A stretch of DNA of 64,000 bases from Fulvimarina sp040239565 (GTDB taxonomy: Bacteria > Pseudomonadota > Alphaproteobacteria > Rhizobiales > Rhizobiaceae), in NCBI RefSeq assembly GCF_040239565.1, contig NZ_JBEHWS010000005.1, positions 254,545 through 318,544 on the forward strand. The letters are read 5' to 3'. Below, one piece after another: positions 16,060 to 25,300 of this stretch (positions within the stretch are counted from its first letter, which is position 1; every line of letters begins with the position of its first letter). Position numbers and translations under genes: made by a program. Under the pieces are notes generated by a model that had not been told where the DNA came from, ran no database searches, and was given only the letters and a program-made list of their open reading frames with translations.

Positions 16060-19000
16060 GCAGCTTCGCCGTCAGCGATTACACCGCCCAGCAGCAGAGG
16101 ATCGCCGCCGATCCGAACCTCTCGGTCTTCGTCTCCGCCAATGCCGGCGCCGGAAAGACCCATGTCCTCACAGAGCGCGTGGTGCGGCTTCTGCTCGCTG
16201 GCTTCGATCCATCGAAAATACTTTGCCTCACCTTCACCAAGGCCGCCGCCGCCGAAATGTCGAACCGCGTCTTTGCGCGCCTCAGTGCATGGGCAGTGAT
16301 GGAGGGTGAAACCCTTACCGGTGAAATCGCAAAGCTCGAAGGCCGCGCGCCGAAACCCGAGCGGATCGACCAGGCGCGCCAGCTCTTTGCCCGAGCCCTG
16401 GAAACACCGGGCGGACTGAAGATCCAGACGATCCACGCCTTCTGCGAGGCGATCCTCCACCAGTTTCCGCTCGAAGCCAATGTCGCAGGCCATTTCGAGG
16501 TGCTGGACGATGCCGAAAGCCGCCTCATGCTGGGCGAGGTCCGCCGCCGGCTGGTCACGGGCGCTGCGGCGCTCGCGGCAGAGCGAGAAGCCGCCGGCGA
16601 ACTGCGCGAAGCCTTCGCCGAAGCGCTTTCAATCGGCGGCGAATTCGGCTTCGACGGGCTGCTCGGAGAAATCGTGCAGAAGCGCGACGATATCCGCCGC
16701 CACATCGAAAGTTGCGGCGGTCTCGAAGGCGCAGTCTCCTTTATGGCGGAGGCACTCGGCATTGATCCAAACGCGGACGAACCCGCGATCTTGTCAGCGC
16801 ACGGCCCCATCCCCGGCTTCGACCCGAGTTACTGCGAGATTGTGCAGCACCTCGCCGAGCGCAGCGACAAGAAGACCGATCAACGCCTCGTCGACCTGCT
16901 GCCTGCCCTGAAGGCTGCCGCCGATCCGCTCGAACGCCTCGCCATTCTCAAGCAGATCGTCATGACGCAGGCAGGTGGTCGTCGCGCCTCGGTCGCGACG
17001 AAAGCAATCACCGGCGAATTGCCGGACTTCCCGGATCGCGTTGGAGAAGCGCAAGCCTATGTTGAAATGGCCGAAGATCGCCTCGCCGCCCTCAGGCTTT
17101 TCCGCGCGTCCCGCGCCGCGCTTGTCATCGCCGATGCGCTGGAACGCGACTATGCCCTTCTGAAGCGCCGCCGGGGCCGGCTCGATTTCACCGACCTCAT
17201 CGCTCGCACCGCCGATCTCCTGACCCGGTCCGAGGCGGCGGCATGGGTGCACTACAAGCTCGATCAGGGCATCGACCATATCCTCATCGACGAAGCGCAG
17301 GATACGAGCCCGCGCCAGTGGCAGGTGATGCGTCAGCTCGTCGACGAATTCTTCGTCGGTCGCTCCACGCACAACCGCACCCGCACTGTCTTCGCCGTGG
17401 GCGACGAGAAGCAGTCGATCTATTCCTTCCAGGGCGCCTCGCCGCATATGTTCGATCTCGAACGGCGTGCCGTGAAAGCCAAGGCCGACGAGGCCGGCCT
17501 GAAGTTCGCGCCGGTCTCGCTCAACCAGTCCTTCCGTACGCTGGAAGCCGTTCTCGGCGCCGTCGATCAGGTGTTCGAAGCGCCCGAGAACCGGCAGGGC
17601 CTATCGACGAGCGGCGAGAGGCCGGTCCACACCTCCGCCCGGCAGGATGGCGAAGGCCTCGTCGAGATCTGGCCGACCATCCGGGCTGAGAGCGCCGTAG
17701 AGCCGGAGAGCTGGCTCGACGCAATGGACGAGGAGCCGAAATCTTCGCCCGCCTATCGTCTGGCGCAGCAGATCGCCAAACAGATCGAGGAATGGATCGG
17801 CGATCCTGTCGTCGATAAGGGCGAGACTCGGCCACTCGATGCCGGCGACGTCATGATCCTCGTACGCAAGCGGACGAACTTCATCCCGGCCATGGCCGCT
17901 GCCCTGCGCGATCGCAATATTTCCGTCGCCGGCGCAGACAGGCTGACCATCACCGAGCATATCGCCGTTCAGGATCTCGTCGCCCTTGGCCGGGTGGCAA
18001 CAAACTTCGAGGACGATCTCTCCCTCGCCGCTCTCCTCAAGAGCCCGCTCTTCGAATTCACCGACGACGAGCTCATGGCGCTCGCTCTTTCGCGCGGCAA
18101 GCGCGAACATCTGTCGGCAGGCTTGCGAAAGCTCGGCGGCGAGGAAGGGCCCGGGCGCATTCCCGACTGGTACCCGGACGGTGAAGACTCAAAGCGCCTT
18201 CTCCAAAAGGCGAAATACGCCATCGGCCGCCTTGACGAGCTTAGAAACCGCACAGGCTTCGAATCCGTCTTCACCTTCTACGCCCGCATCCTCGGGCCCG
18301 AAGGCGGCCGGGCGAAGCTCATGGCCCGGCTCGGCCGCGATACGAGCGACGTCATCGACGCCTTCCTCGATCTCGCCCTTGCCGAGGATATGGCCGGCGT
18401 CTCCGGCCTCGATGCCTTCCTGAGCGATCTCGAAGCCTCGCCGCCGGAAATCAAGCGCGAGATGGAAGGCGGACGTCGCGAAGTGCGCATCATGACGACG
18501 CACGCTTCAAAAGGTCTCGAAGCGCCGGTCGTCTTCCTCGTCGATCCGGGCTCGGCGCCCTTTCACGGCTCGCACGGCTCACGCCTGATGCGCTGGGAGG
18601 AGATGCCCGGCCTCGTGGCCGATCAGGCCCCCGGCTTTCTCTGGCGCGCATCGAAAGAGGTCGAGAGTTCGGCCATCGCGGCGCTGCGCGAGACCGAGAA
18701 GCAGCGCGCCGAGGAGGAATATCGCCGGCTTCTCTATGTCGGCATGACGCGGGCCGCCGAGCGGCTCGTCATTTGCGGGATGGCCGGAACGCGCGGCCCC
18801 AGCGATGAGGCTTGGCGTGAGCGGGTCCAGGCTGCCTTGGTTCCGAACGCCGCAGAAATCACAAACGAAGCCGGTGAAACCCTCTGCTGGCGCATCGGAA
18901 GCCGCCGTACCGGACCGACACAGGCCCGCCCTGCCGACGCTCGCGGCCAGATGCCGCGCGAACTCGATCTATCGAAACTCGAAGAGGAAGTGCCGCCCCC

Positions 19001-19703
19001 GCGCCCCCTGACGCCCTCCTCCGCAGGCGCTGCCTTCGAGGCGGACGAGGCCGATCCAGAGATGCCGGAGGAGATCGAAACCACCCAAGGACAGGATGAG
19101 CCTGCCTATGTCTCTCCGGTCCTCGGGGCTTCAGCCACGCCCTCGCTCGGCATCCAGCGCGGACTGCTCGTCCATCGTCTCCTCCAGCATCTGCCGACGC
19201 TCTCGCCGGATGACCGTGAGCCGGTCGCGGAAGCCTATGCACGGCGCGCCCTCCCCCAGGTCGGCGATGCCCATCGCAACCGTTTGCTCGCTTCCGTCCA
19301 CCAGCTGATGACCGATCCGGCCTTCGCTCATGTCTTCGCCGAAGGAAGCAGCGCCGAGGTGGCCATCGCCGGAACCGTCCGCATCGGCCGCACCGAATAC
19401 GCCGTCAACGGCACAATCGACCGGCTGGCAGTGACCGAGACGGACGTCCTCATCGTCGACTACAAGACGAATCGTCCGGCGCCGCAAACGCTCGGCGATG
19501 TCCCGAAAGATTATATCCGCCAGCTTGCGATCTACCGCGCGCTGGTGATGCAGCTCTATCCCGGACGCCAGGTCCGCGCGGCGCTTCTCTTTACTGAAGG
19601 CCCGCATTTCATCACCCTTGATGAGCCGGTGATGGAGGCAGCACTCGGGAATCTGGAAAACGGTTCTCGGTCGGAGCCGAAACAGGGCATGTCGTCCGCT
19701 TGA
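16056..19703 (+). CDS. addA: AddA, UvrD-like helicase-nuclease subunit
   Basis: 1215 residues from the ATG at 16056, which overlaps the addB stop (ATGA) and begins MSSFAVSDYTAQQQRIA; an earlier start in frame lies inside addB and is not needed. Superfamily 1 helicase motifs: Walker A ANAGAGKTHVL (about residues 27-37), Walker B IDEAQDTSP, VGDEKQSIYSFQGA, TTHASKGLEAPVVF and RLLYVGMTRA. The C-terminal nuclease domain shows VDYKTNR. It supplies the motor and one of the two nuclease sites of AddAB. trxA follows after a 58-base gap, the same order as in other rhizobia. Confidence 0.95.
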   Translation: MSSFAVSDYTAQQQRIAADPNLSVFVSANAGAGKTHVLTERVVRLLLAGFDPSKILCLTFTKAAAAEMSNRVFARLSAWAVMEGETLTGEIAKLEGRAPKPERIDQARQLFARALETPGGLKIQTIHAFCEAILHQFPLEANVAGHFEVLDDAESRLMLGEVRRRLVTGAAALAAEREAAGELREAFAEALSIGGEFGFDGLLGEIVQKRDDIRRHIESCGGLEGAVSFMAEALGIDPNADEPAILSAHGPIPGFDPSYCEIVQHLAERSDKKTDQRLVDLLPALKAAADPLERLAILKQIVMTQAGGRRASVATKAITGELPDFPDRVGEAQAYVEMAEDRLAALRLFRASRAALVIADALERDYALLKRRRGRLDFTDLIARTADLLTRSEAAAWVHYKLDQGIDHILIDEAQDTSPRQWQVMRQLVDEFFVGRSTHNRTRTVFAVGDEKQSIYSFQGASPHMFDLERRAVKAKADEAGLKFAPVSLNQSFRTLEAVLGAVDQVFEAPENRQGLSTSGERPVHTSARQDGEGLVEIWPTIRAESAVEPESWLDAMDEEPKSSPAYRLAQQIAKQIEEWIGDPVVDKGETRPLDAGDVMILVRKRTNFIPAMAAALRDRNISVAGADRLTITEHIAVQDLVALGRVATNFEDDLSLAALLKSPLFEFTDDELMALALSRGKREHLSAGLRKLGGEEGPGRIPDWYPDGEDSKRLLQKAKYAIGRLDELRNRTGFESVFTFYARILGPEGGRAKLMARLGRDTSDVIDAFLDLALAEDMAGVSGLDAFLSDLEASPPEIKREMEGGRREVRIMTTHASKGLEAPVVFLVDPGSAPFHGSHGSRLMRWEEMPGLVADQAPGFLWRASKEVESSAIAALRETEKQRAEEEYRRLLYVGMTRAAERLVICGMAGTRGPSDEAWRERVQAALVPNAAEITNEAGETLCWRIGSRRTGPTQARPADARGQMPRELDLSKLEEEVPPPRPLTPSSAGAAFEADEADPEMPEEIETTQGQDEPAYVSPVLGASATPSLGIQRGLLVHRLLQHLPTLSPDDREPVAEAYARRALPQVGDAHRNRLLASVHQLMTDPAFAHVFAEGSSAEVAIAGTVRIGRTEYAVNGTIDRLAVTETDVLIVDYKTNRPAPQTLGDVPKDYIRQLAIYRALVMQLYPGRQVRAALLFTEGPHFITLDEPVMEAALGNLENGSRSEPKQGMSSA

Positions 19704-19761
19704 ATCCGTGTTCCCCAGCGTCTACCTGTCAGCCAACAACGAATTGATTGGAGCCCACCTC

Positions 19762-20079
19762 ATGGCCACGAAGACCGTCACCAAAGATACCTTCCAGAGC
19801 GATGTTCTGGGCGCGTCGAAGCCCGTCGTCGTCGACTTCTGGGCCGAATGGTGCGGCCCCTGTAAGATGATTGCACCGAGCCTGGAAGAGATTTCGGAAG
19901 AGAACGGCAATGTCGAGATCGCCAAGGTGAACATCGACGAAAACCAGGAACTCGCGGTCCAGTTCGGTATCCGCTCGATCCCGACGCTGATGATGTTCAA
20001 GGACGGCCAGCACGTCGATACCCTTATGGGTGCGCAGTCGAAATCGAAGCTCGCATCTTGGATCGACAGCGCGAAGTAA
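19762..20079 (+). CDS. trxA: Thioredoxin
   Basis: 105 residues from MATKTVTKDTF; a longer open frame upstream (from 19708) is out of line with all thioredoxins and lacks a good ribosome site, while AGCCCACCTC/GGAG precedes 19762. The active-site motif WCGPC (C31, C34) and the cis-proline segment RSIPTLMMFKDG are intact. General dithiol donor for ribonucleotide reductase, peroxiredoxins and others. Followed by a good intrinsic terminator. Confidence 0.95.
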   Translation: MATKTVTKDTFQSDVLGASKPVVVDFWAEWCGPCKMIAPSLEEISEENGNVEIAKVNIDENQELAVQFGIRSIPTLMMFKDGQHVDTLMGAQSKSKLASWIDSAK

Positions 20080-20115
20080 GCTGCTTCCGATCACCGAGAG
20101 CAACATGACAGATCG

Positions 20116-20145
20116 AGCCCGGTGGCCTCGTCCGCCGGGCTTTTT
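20116..20145 (+). terminator. Intrinsic terminator after trxA
   Basis: Ten-pair stem AGCCCGGTGG / CCGCCGGGCT (one G-U pair) with loop CCTCGT, then TTTTT. It starts 37 bases after the trxA stop. Confidence 0.9.
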
Positions 20146-20332
20146 CATGTCGGGTATCTGATCGGAAATGTCGCACGATGCGGGCGCGTGGCTGATCGGC
20201 CGGAGCGACGATCAAAAGACGATAGCCAGCGAGCAGGTCTCAGCGAGCAAGACGCTCAAGCGGAGGCCTCTCAAAACTTTTGCTCAATCCCCGTTCTAGG
20301 ATGGATCACCGCGCTCGGCGTGGTGGCGATCG

Positions 20333-20428
20333 TCAACCCGAGATCAGGGCGACGGAGACGACGGCTGCCCAAGCCAAGACGGCGGCAGCGAGAATAGCGT
20401 TTTCTGCGGTTCGATAATTCATAAACAT
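20333..20428 (-). CDS. 31-residue single-span membrane peptide
   Basis: ATG at 20428 follows GGAAAGGGCGCC, a fair ribosome site, and TGA ends at 20333. The product starts MFMNYRTAENAILAAAV, continues with hydrophobic LAWAAVVSVALI and ends SG. The hydrophilic start with a hydrophobic stretch of about 20 residues indicates one transmembrane helix with a short cytoplasmic N-terminus (an alternative start is Met3). Alphaproteobacteria have many such tiny membrane proteins, usually unannotated. A 10-base palindrome GAGATATCTC (20479-20488) lies upstream. Overlapping longer open frames on both strands are arginine-rich and look non-coding. Function unknown. Confidence 0.6.
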   Translation of the reverse strand: MFMNYRTAENAILAAAVLAWAAVVSVALISG

Positions 20429-20618
20429 GGCGCCCTTTCCGCACCGTCCTCATCGGTGCTGTGCCGCATCACGTTTAAGAGATATCTCAGACATGACCGT
20501 AAGCAACGGCGTGGTCGTCGCAGGCTTTCCCACCGCGTGACGGAAATGAGCCAAATATCGCAAAAAACAGCGGCTTTTCCCGCTCTACGGTCAATTTAGG
20601 CGAAAAATGGACAGTCAA

Positions 20619-21320
20619 TCACGTTTGCGTGATACCCGCAAAAACTCCGGGAAGTTCACTCAAACTATCAAGGCGATAGGTCGGATCGAGGGACTCGATT
20701 GAGAGCGCCGTATAGCCATCCTTCAACGCCGCGACCGGCATCCCGGCTGCCTTCGCCGCCGTCACATCGTTCTCGCTGTCGCCGACGAAGAGGCTATCGG
20801 CAGGTTCGACGCCTAGTTGCCGGGCAGCGTGGAACAACAGATCGGGCGCGGGCTTCTTTGCCGGTCCGGTATCCCCGCCGACGACGAGATCGAACTGATC
20901 GGCAATCGCGAAATGTCGGAGGATCGACAACGCGGGGCCAGCCGGTTTGTTCGTCACAAGGGCCGTCTTCGCGCCGTGGGAACGGCTTGCCGCAAGTGCC
21001 TCTGAAACACCGGGAAGCAGCGTCGTTAGGCGGGTCGCGCGAGGCTCGTAGAGTGCAACGAACCTGTCGACGATCTCAGCCTTTTCCGCCTCATCCGCCT
21101 CACGCTCCCGGCGGGTCAGCGCCCGCTCGATCAGCAACGCCACCCCGCCGCCGATCATGGTGCGCACGTCCTGAAGATCGAAGGGCACGATACCCTTCTC
21201 CACCATCGTCTCGTTCAGTGCTTCTCGAATATCCGGGGCGGAATCGACGAGCGTCCCGTCGAGATCGAAGAGAACCGCGCGCGGCCAGCGACCTGCCGCC
21301 TTCACGCCGCGTGTTTCCAC
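20619..21320 (-). CDS. gph: Phosphoglycolate phosphatase (HAD family)
   Basis: 233 residues. HAD motif I LFDLDGTLVDSAPDI (nucleophile D19, acid D21), motif II TNKPAG region, KPAPDLLFHAA and motif IV VGDSENDV. The helical cap type (C1) and the DSAPDI segment fit Gph, which removes 2-phosphoglycolate formed by DNA repair or photorespiration-like reactions; other sugar-phosphate substrates are possible. The start overlaps the end of the redoxin gene by 19 bases, so the two are likely co-transcribed. Both are on the minus strand with the MaoC gene upstream. Confidence 0.88.
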   Translation of the reverse strand: METRGVKAAGRWPRAVLFDLDGTLVDSAPDIREALNETMVEKGIVPFDLQDVRTMIGGGVALLIERALTRREREADEAEKAEIVDRFVALYEPRATRLTTLLPGVSEALAASRSHGAKTALVTNKPAGPALSILRHFAIADQFDLVVGGDTGPAKKPAPDLLFHAARQLGVEPADSLFVGDSENDVTAAKAAGMPVAALKDGYTALSIESLDPTYRLDSLSELPGVFAGITQT

Positions 21321-21859
21321 TTGATGGAACAGCCCATGGACGGCACCTGCTCGCGCGGGCCTTTGCCTGTTTCTGCCACCTGCTTCATCGCCGCAAACAG
21401 CTCGCGCGGCTCATTGCCGGTTGGTTTCCTCGCGCCAGCCTCGTCCATCCGGCCGCGATATTGCAGTTCGAGATTGCCGTTGAAGCCAAAGAAATCCGGC
21501 GTGCAGACCGCGCCGTAGGCTTTCGCGACGCTCTGGTCGGCATCGTGCAGATAGTGGAACGGAAAGCCGCTCTCTTCGGCAAACCGGATCATGTTCTCGA
21601 AGGAATCCTCCGGATAGTTCTCGGCGTCATTTGAACAGATGGCGACCGTCTCGACGCCGACCGCCTTCAGCTCCCTCGCATCGCGCACCAGCCGGTCGGT
21701 GATCGCCTTCACATAAGGGCAGTGATTGCAGATGAAGACGACGAGCAACCCGTTTTCGCCTTTCAAATCGAACAAGCGATGGGTGGCGCCATCGACGCCG
21801 GGCAGTTCGGCATCGACGGCCTTCCAGCCGAAATCGCAGACGGGCGGATGGGCAGCCAT
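21302..21859 (-). CDS. Thioredoxin-fold redoxin (AhpC/TSA-like) protein
   Basis: 185 residues starting MAAHPPVCDFGWKA at 21859, behind GGAGAGATTTG; the frame is open 75 bases further upstream but without support. The motif FICNHCPYVKAI gives a C-x-x-C pair (C44, C47), and the fold continues with VAICSNDAENYPEDSFENM, YLHDADQSVAKAYGAVCTPDFFGF; this set is typical of a family of thiol-disulphide oxidoreductases or peroxiredoxin-like proteins of unknown partner. No signal peptide is seen, so it is cytosolic. Overlaps the gph start. Confidence 0.85.
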   Translation of the reverse strand: MAAHPPVCDFGWKAVDAELPGVDGATHRLFDLKGENGLLVVFICNHCPYVKAITDRLVRDARELKAVGVETVAICSNDAENYPEDSFENMIRFAEESGFPFHYLHDADQSVAKAYGAVCTPDFFGFNGNLELQYRGRMDEAGARKPTGNEPRELFAAMKQVAETGKGPREQVPSMGCSIKWKHAA

Positions 21860-21934
21860 CAAATCTCTCCGTGTATTTGCAGCGCGAGTGCTTCCAGCAC
21901 GAGATATGAACCTGATGCTCGGACTAGAAGCCAC

Positions 21935-22450
21935 CTACCCTTCGACCGGTCCATCGAACATCGCCAAGGTGATCCATTCGGCGGCAAGCGCTGGTCGGAC
22001 AGAACCTTCGATCGCGATCTCGGCATTCCATGAGGTCTGCAGGCTGACGGCCCGCTCCTTCAACCCGATCATCTTGAAGACGCCGCGCACCCGCGCGCCC
22101 GTCTTCACCGGCGTCAGGAAACGCACTTTGTCGAAGCCGAAATTGACGCCCATCTTGGCGCCGGTCACCCCCGGCAGCGCGTCATAGGCCAGCGTCGAGA
22201 GCAGCGAGAGCGTCAGGAAGCCGTGGGCGATCGTACCGCCGAATGGGCTCTCGGCCTTCGCGCGTTCCGGATCGACATGAATGAACTGATAGTCGTGTGT
22301 CGCGCCGGCGAAGGCATCGATCATCTTCTGGTCGACCGTCAGCCAGTCGGAGGTGAAGGTCTTTCCGCCGATATATGCGCGATAGGTATCGAGCGGTACC
22401 AGACGTTCCTTGAGTCGGCGTTCCGTCTCTTCGACCGATGTCAGGGGCAT
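21935..22450 (-). CDS. MaoC-like (R)-specific enoyl-CoA hydratase
   Basis: 171 residues from the ATG at 22450 (GGAACG before it); a GTG at 22471 would add seven residues. The hot-dog fold signature of MaoC hydratases is present: GATHDYQFIHVDPERA with the catalytic aspartate and histidine, then SPFGGTIAHGFLTLSLLS. Such proteins hydrate trans-2-enoyl-CoA to (R)-3-hydroxyacyl-CoA in fatty acid or polyhydroxyalkanoate metabolism. It is 75 bases upstream of the redoxin gene on the same strand. Confidence 0.88.
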   Translation of the reverse strand: MPLTSVEETERRLKERLVPLDTYRAYIGGKTFTSDWLTVDQKMIDAFAGATHDYQFIHVDPERAKAESPFGGTIAHGFLTLSLLSTLAYDALPGVTGAKMGVNFGFDKVRFLTPVKTGARVRGVFKMIGLKERAVSLQTSWNAEIAIEGSVRPALAAEWITLAMFDGPVEG

Positions 22451-22624
22451 GGCGTTCCGTTCGCTTGGCACTTCATGCCCCGGTCCGTCCAGTGCACCCG
22501 CCCGTTATAACCACGGCGGGGCGGGATTTCGACCCTCGTTTTATGTCTCGGCGGGCAACGAAATCGCGCCTCATGCCATTCCCCGTGCGACATCGAACAG
22601 GACACGACCAAACAAGGCCAACAG

Positions 22625-23665
22625 ATGACCGATCTACCCAGCAAAATGAAAGCGCTCGTCCTCGACCATGACGGCTATGCCGAAACCCTGGAGGGACCGA
22701 CCCTCGACGACCTCTCGAAATGGACGAGCCTGAAGGAGATCGACGTTCCGAAACCCGGTCCACGCGGCGTCGTCGTCAAGATGGCGCTCGCCAACGTCAA
22801 TCCGTCGGACATCCACTATATCAAAGGCGAATACGGCAAACCCCGCGAAAAGGGCACGCCAGCCGGATTCGAGGGTTGTGGAACGGTCGTCGCGGCAGGC
22901 GAGAAGGCTGAAGGGCTCGTCGGAAAGCGCGTCGCGGTTTCGACGAGCCAGGGCGGCTCGGGCACCTGGGCGGAATACGCCATGACCGACATGGCGGCCG
23001 CCGTTCCTGTCTACGACCAGCTGCGAGACGAGGATGCAAGCGCCCTCTTCGTCAATCCCCTCAGCGCCTGGGCGATGATCGATCTCGTTGTCGAGGCCGG
23101 TGCGAAAAGCTTCGTCATGACCGCCGGCTCCAGCCAACTCGGCAAGCTGATGGCGTCTCTCGCCAAGGAGCGCGGCCTGCACTCCATCGCAACGGTCCGG
23201 CGCGAGGAGCATCGCTCGCCGCTCGAAGGCCTCGGCGTCGGCACGGTCCTCAACACGGCACGCGATGATTTCCCGTCGATGCTCAAGCAGGCGATGAAGC
23301 AGCACAGCCCGACGATCATGCTCGATGCCGTAGGAGACAAAGCCTCAGCTGCGATCTTCAACGCCATGCCGACCAGCGCCCGCTGGATCATCTACGGCAA
23401 GATGAGCCCCGAAGTACCAGACCTGCCCAATCTCGGCCAGCTCGTCTTCATGAAGAAAAAGATCGAAGGCTTCTGGCTCGCCGAATGGATGGGCGAGGCT
23501 TCGCCCGAGCAGAAGCAGAACGCTTTTCAGGCCGTCCAGAAGCGTTTCATCGATGGCCAGTGGAAGACAGACGTCGCCGAAACCGTCTCCCTGGACGATG
23601 CGCCGAAGAAACTCGCGAAAGCGATGGAGGGCATGAACAGGGGTAAGGTTCTCCTCAAACCCTGA
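22625..23665 (+). CDS. MDR-family zinc-free NAD(P)H-dependent reductase
   Basis: 346 residues of the medium-chain dehydrogenase/reductase superfamily. The N-terminal GroES-like domain has LANVNPSDIHYIKGEYG and PAGFEGCGTVVAAG; the nucleotide-binding part has the altered motif MTAGSSQLGKLMASLAK. Structural and catalytic zinc cysteines are missing. Probably an enone or quinone reductase; the substrate is unknown. Divergent from the MaoC gene; 22 bases separate its stop from the convergent diguanylate cyclase gene. Confidence 0.85.
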   Translation: MTDLPSKMKALVLDHDGYAETLEGPTLDDLSKWTSLKEIDVPKPGPRGVVVKMALANVNPSDIHYIKGEYGKPREKGTPAGFEGCGTVVAAGEKAEGLVGKRVAVSTSQGGSGTWAEYAMTDMAAAVPVYDQLRDEDASALFVNPLSAWAMIDLVVEAGAKSFVMTAGSSQLGKLMASLAKERGLHSIATVRREEHRSPLEGLGVGTVLNTARDDFPSMLKQAMKQHSPTIMLDAVGDKASAAIFNAMPTSARWIIYGKMSPEVPDLPNLGQLVFMKKKIEGFWLAEWMGEASPEQKQNAFQAVQKRFIDGQWKTDVAETVSLDDAPKKLAKAMEGMNRGKVLLKP

Positions 23666-23687
23666 CCCTCCGACCGAGCGGCAGTCC

Positions 23688-24827
23688 TTACGCGGAAAGA
23701 GCGCGCGACATTTCTGGCAGATCCGGCTGGTAGATGACGCAGTTGTTCTTTCCGCGCCGCTTGGCGGTGTAGAGCGCTTGGTCCGCGCGCGCCATGCAGG
23801 CCGTCAGAGTATCCTCATTGCCCGACAGCCGTGAAACGCCGACGCTGACACCGATCCGGACAAGAAGCCCGGCGCTCACTTGGAAGGGCGTCGCCAGCTT
23901 GACGCATATCCGAGCGCCGAAACTTCGGATCGCCTGGTCATCCATGCCACGCGCGAGTATCAGGAATTCGTCGCCGCCGAGCCGACAGATCGCCGAATCC
24001 TCAGGCGCAACTTCGCCAAGCCGTGCCGTGGCCTGTTGAAGCAGTTCGTCACCGACACCGTGGCCATAGCTGTCATTGACCTCCTTGAATTCGTCGAGAT
24101 CGAGATAGAACAGCAGGAGATCGGGGTCTTCGACGGATCTGCGGGCAAACAGATCTTCGAGGCCGCGTCGATTCAACACTCCCGTCAACGGGTCCTTGAG
24201 CGCCTGCTCGCGCTCACGCAGTTCACCCTTCAACGCGCGGATCGTCGCCTCACGTTGCTGCTTGACGATGCCGATGCCGATGATCAGGAACATTACACCC
24301 TGAGCCAGGAAGAGCGGTACTAGGTCCTGCTGGATGAAGGCGTACCCGATCTCGTAGCCAAGCACGATCAGCATGCCCTGGATAATCGCATAGCGCGGCG
24401 CGGCGAAATTGCGCCCCAGAATACCGCCGATCGTCGCAAAGTTCGAGGCAAGGGCGATCACCATCATCGGCTGGTCGCCCGAGTAGATGATGACACCCGT
24501 CGTTACCGCCATCAAAGCAGCCCAGCCGAGCCCGCCGATGAAAATTCCGTCCGAGGGACGCCCCCACTGGCACCGCGCCCGATAGCGCAGCGCGAGGAGG
24601 AAGGCGTCGACAAGCGTGATCCACAGGAAGACCGGATTGCCGGACCGCAGATAGGCGACGGTGCTCACCATCATCGTGTTGAGCGCGCCAAAAATCAGTG
24701 GACCGAATGCCGTATAGAAGGTCGCGTAGAGACGCTCCCGCACTTCCAACGGAAGATCGGCTCCAACCTGGGCAATCCATCGTACCCAACGATATCTCGG
24801 CTCAACGACCGTCTCGCGCCCGTGCAT
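23688..24827 (-). CDS. Membrane-bound diguanylate cyclase (GGDEF)
   Basis: 379 residues: about six hydrophobic segments (roughly 38-190), a short coiled region, then a GGDEF domain with DPLTGVLNRRGL, LDLDEFKEVND and RLGGDEFLIL (GGDEF at 284-288). It should make c-di-GMP from two GTP. The inhibitory I-site RxxD, expected five residues before GGDEF, reads P-E-D-S, so feedback inhibition is probably absent. The membrane part lacks a known sensor signature. Single gene, with a 470-base non-coding region upstream. Confidence 0.9.
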   Translation of the reverse strand: MHGRETVVEPRYRWVRWIAQVGADLPLEVRERLYATFYTAFGPLIFGALNTMMVSTVAYLRSGNPVFLWITLVDAFLLALRYRARCQWGRPSDGIFIGGLGWAALMAVTTGVIIYSGDQPMMVIALASNFATIGGILGRNFAAPRYAIIQGMLIVLGYEIGYAFIQQDLVPLFLAQGVMFLIIGIGIVKQQREATIRALKGELREREQALKDPLTGVLNRRGLEDLFARRSVEDPDLLLFYLDLDEFKEVNDSYGHGVGDELLQQATARLGEVAPEDSAICRLGGDEFLILARGMDDQAIRSFGARICVKLATPFQVSAGLLVRIGVSVGVSRLSGNEDTLTACMARADQALYTAKRRGKNNCVIYQPDLPEMSRALSA

Positions 24828-25300
24828 GAGTCAAAAACCTCTTCAGTCCGCTCATCCTGAACTGAGGTCGTTAAAATTTTTTGCTACCGGGAGCTAAACC
24901 TGTGGATTTCCTTTAATTTTACAATTGCAGCGATTTCATTGCTATCAGCTTCAAGATGGGCGGACTATGAGATCTCAAGTAATCGAAAAATACTGACCTC
25001 TGCTCGATCAATTTATCCAATCAACCAGCTGCTCTTCGAAGCTCATCATCCGCACCTGAACGAGACGCTGCTTTGGCAATCGAAACTCAGGCGAATCCTG
25101 CTGCCAGATCCAATGTTTAGCGCGTAGACCGATCGTCGAAATCGTGGCCGATCGCCTTCCGCACTGCAAAAAATTTCAGCGCAAAACTGGTTTATCCGTG
25201 AAGCGGTTGGTCTATATCCTCGATCCAGCGAGACGCATGGCCGCCGTTAGAGCGGCCTGAGACAGTTCGAAATCGATCTTCAGCAGCGAACGGAGTCCCC
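24828..25300. other. Long intergenic region upstream of the NAGGN operon
   Basis: About 470 AT-richer bases between the divergent diguanylate cyclase and NAGGN genes. No convincing gene: a 62-codon open frame at 24939-25127 has no ribosome site or family match. A hairpin GGCCGC-cgttaga-GCGGCC at 25239-25257 lies 44 bases before the asnO-like start and would be in its leader; TATATC at about 25213 could be the -10 element. The length suggests osmotic regulation sites, but I cannot identify them. Confidence 0.5.

Noticed and set aside
20122..20397. 91-codon plus-strand frame after trxA
   Set aside because: It starts inside the trxA terminator and ends in an arginine-rich stretch; the 31-residue minus-strand membrane peptide explains part of the region better.
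24939..25127. 62-codon frame in the NAGGN upstream region
   Set aside because: No ribosome site, no family match, and located where regulatory DNA is expected.
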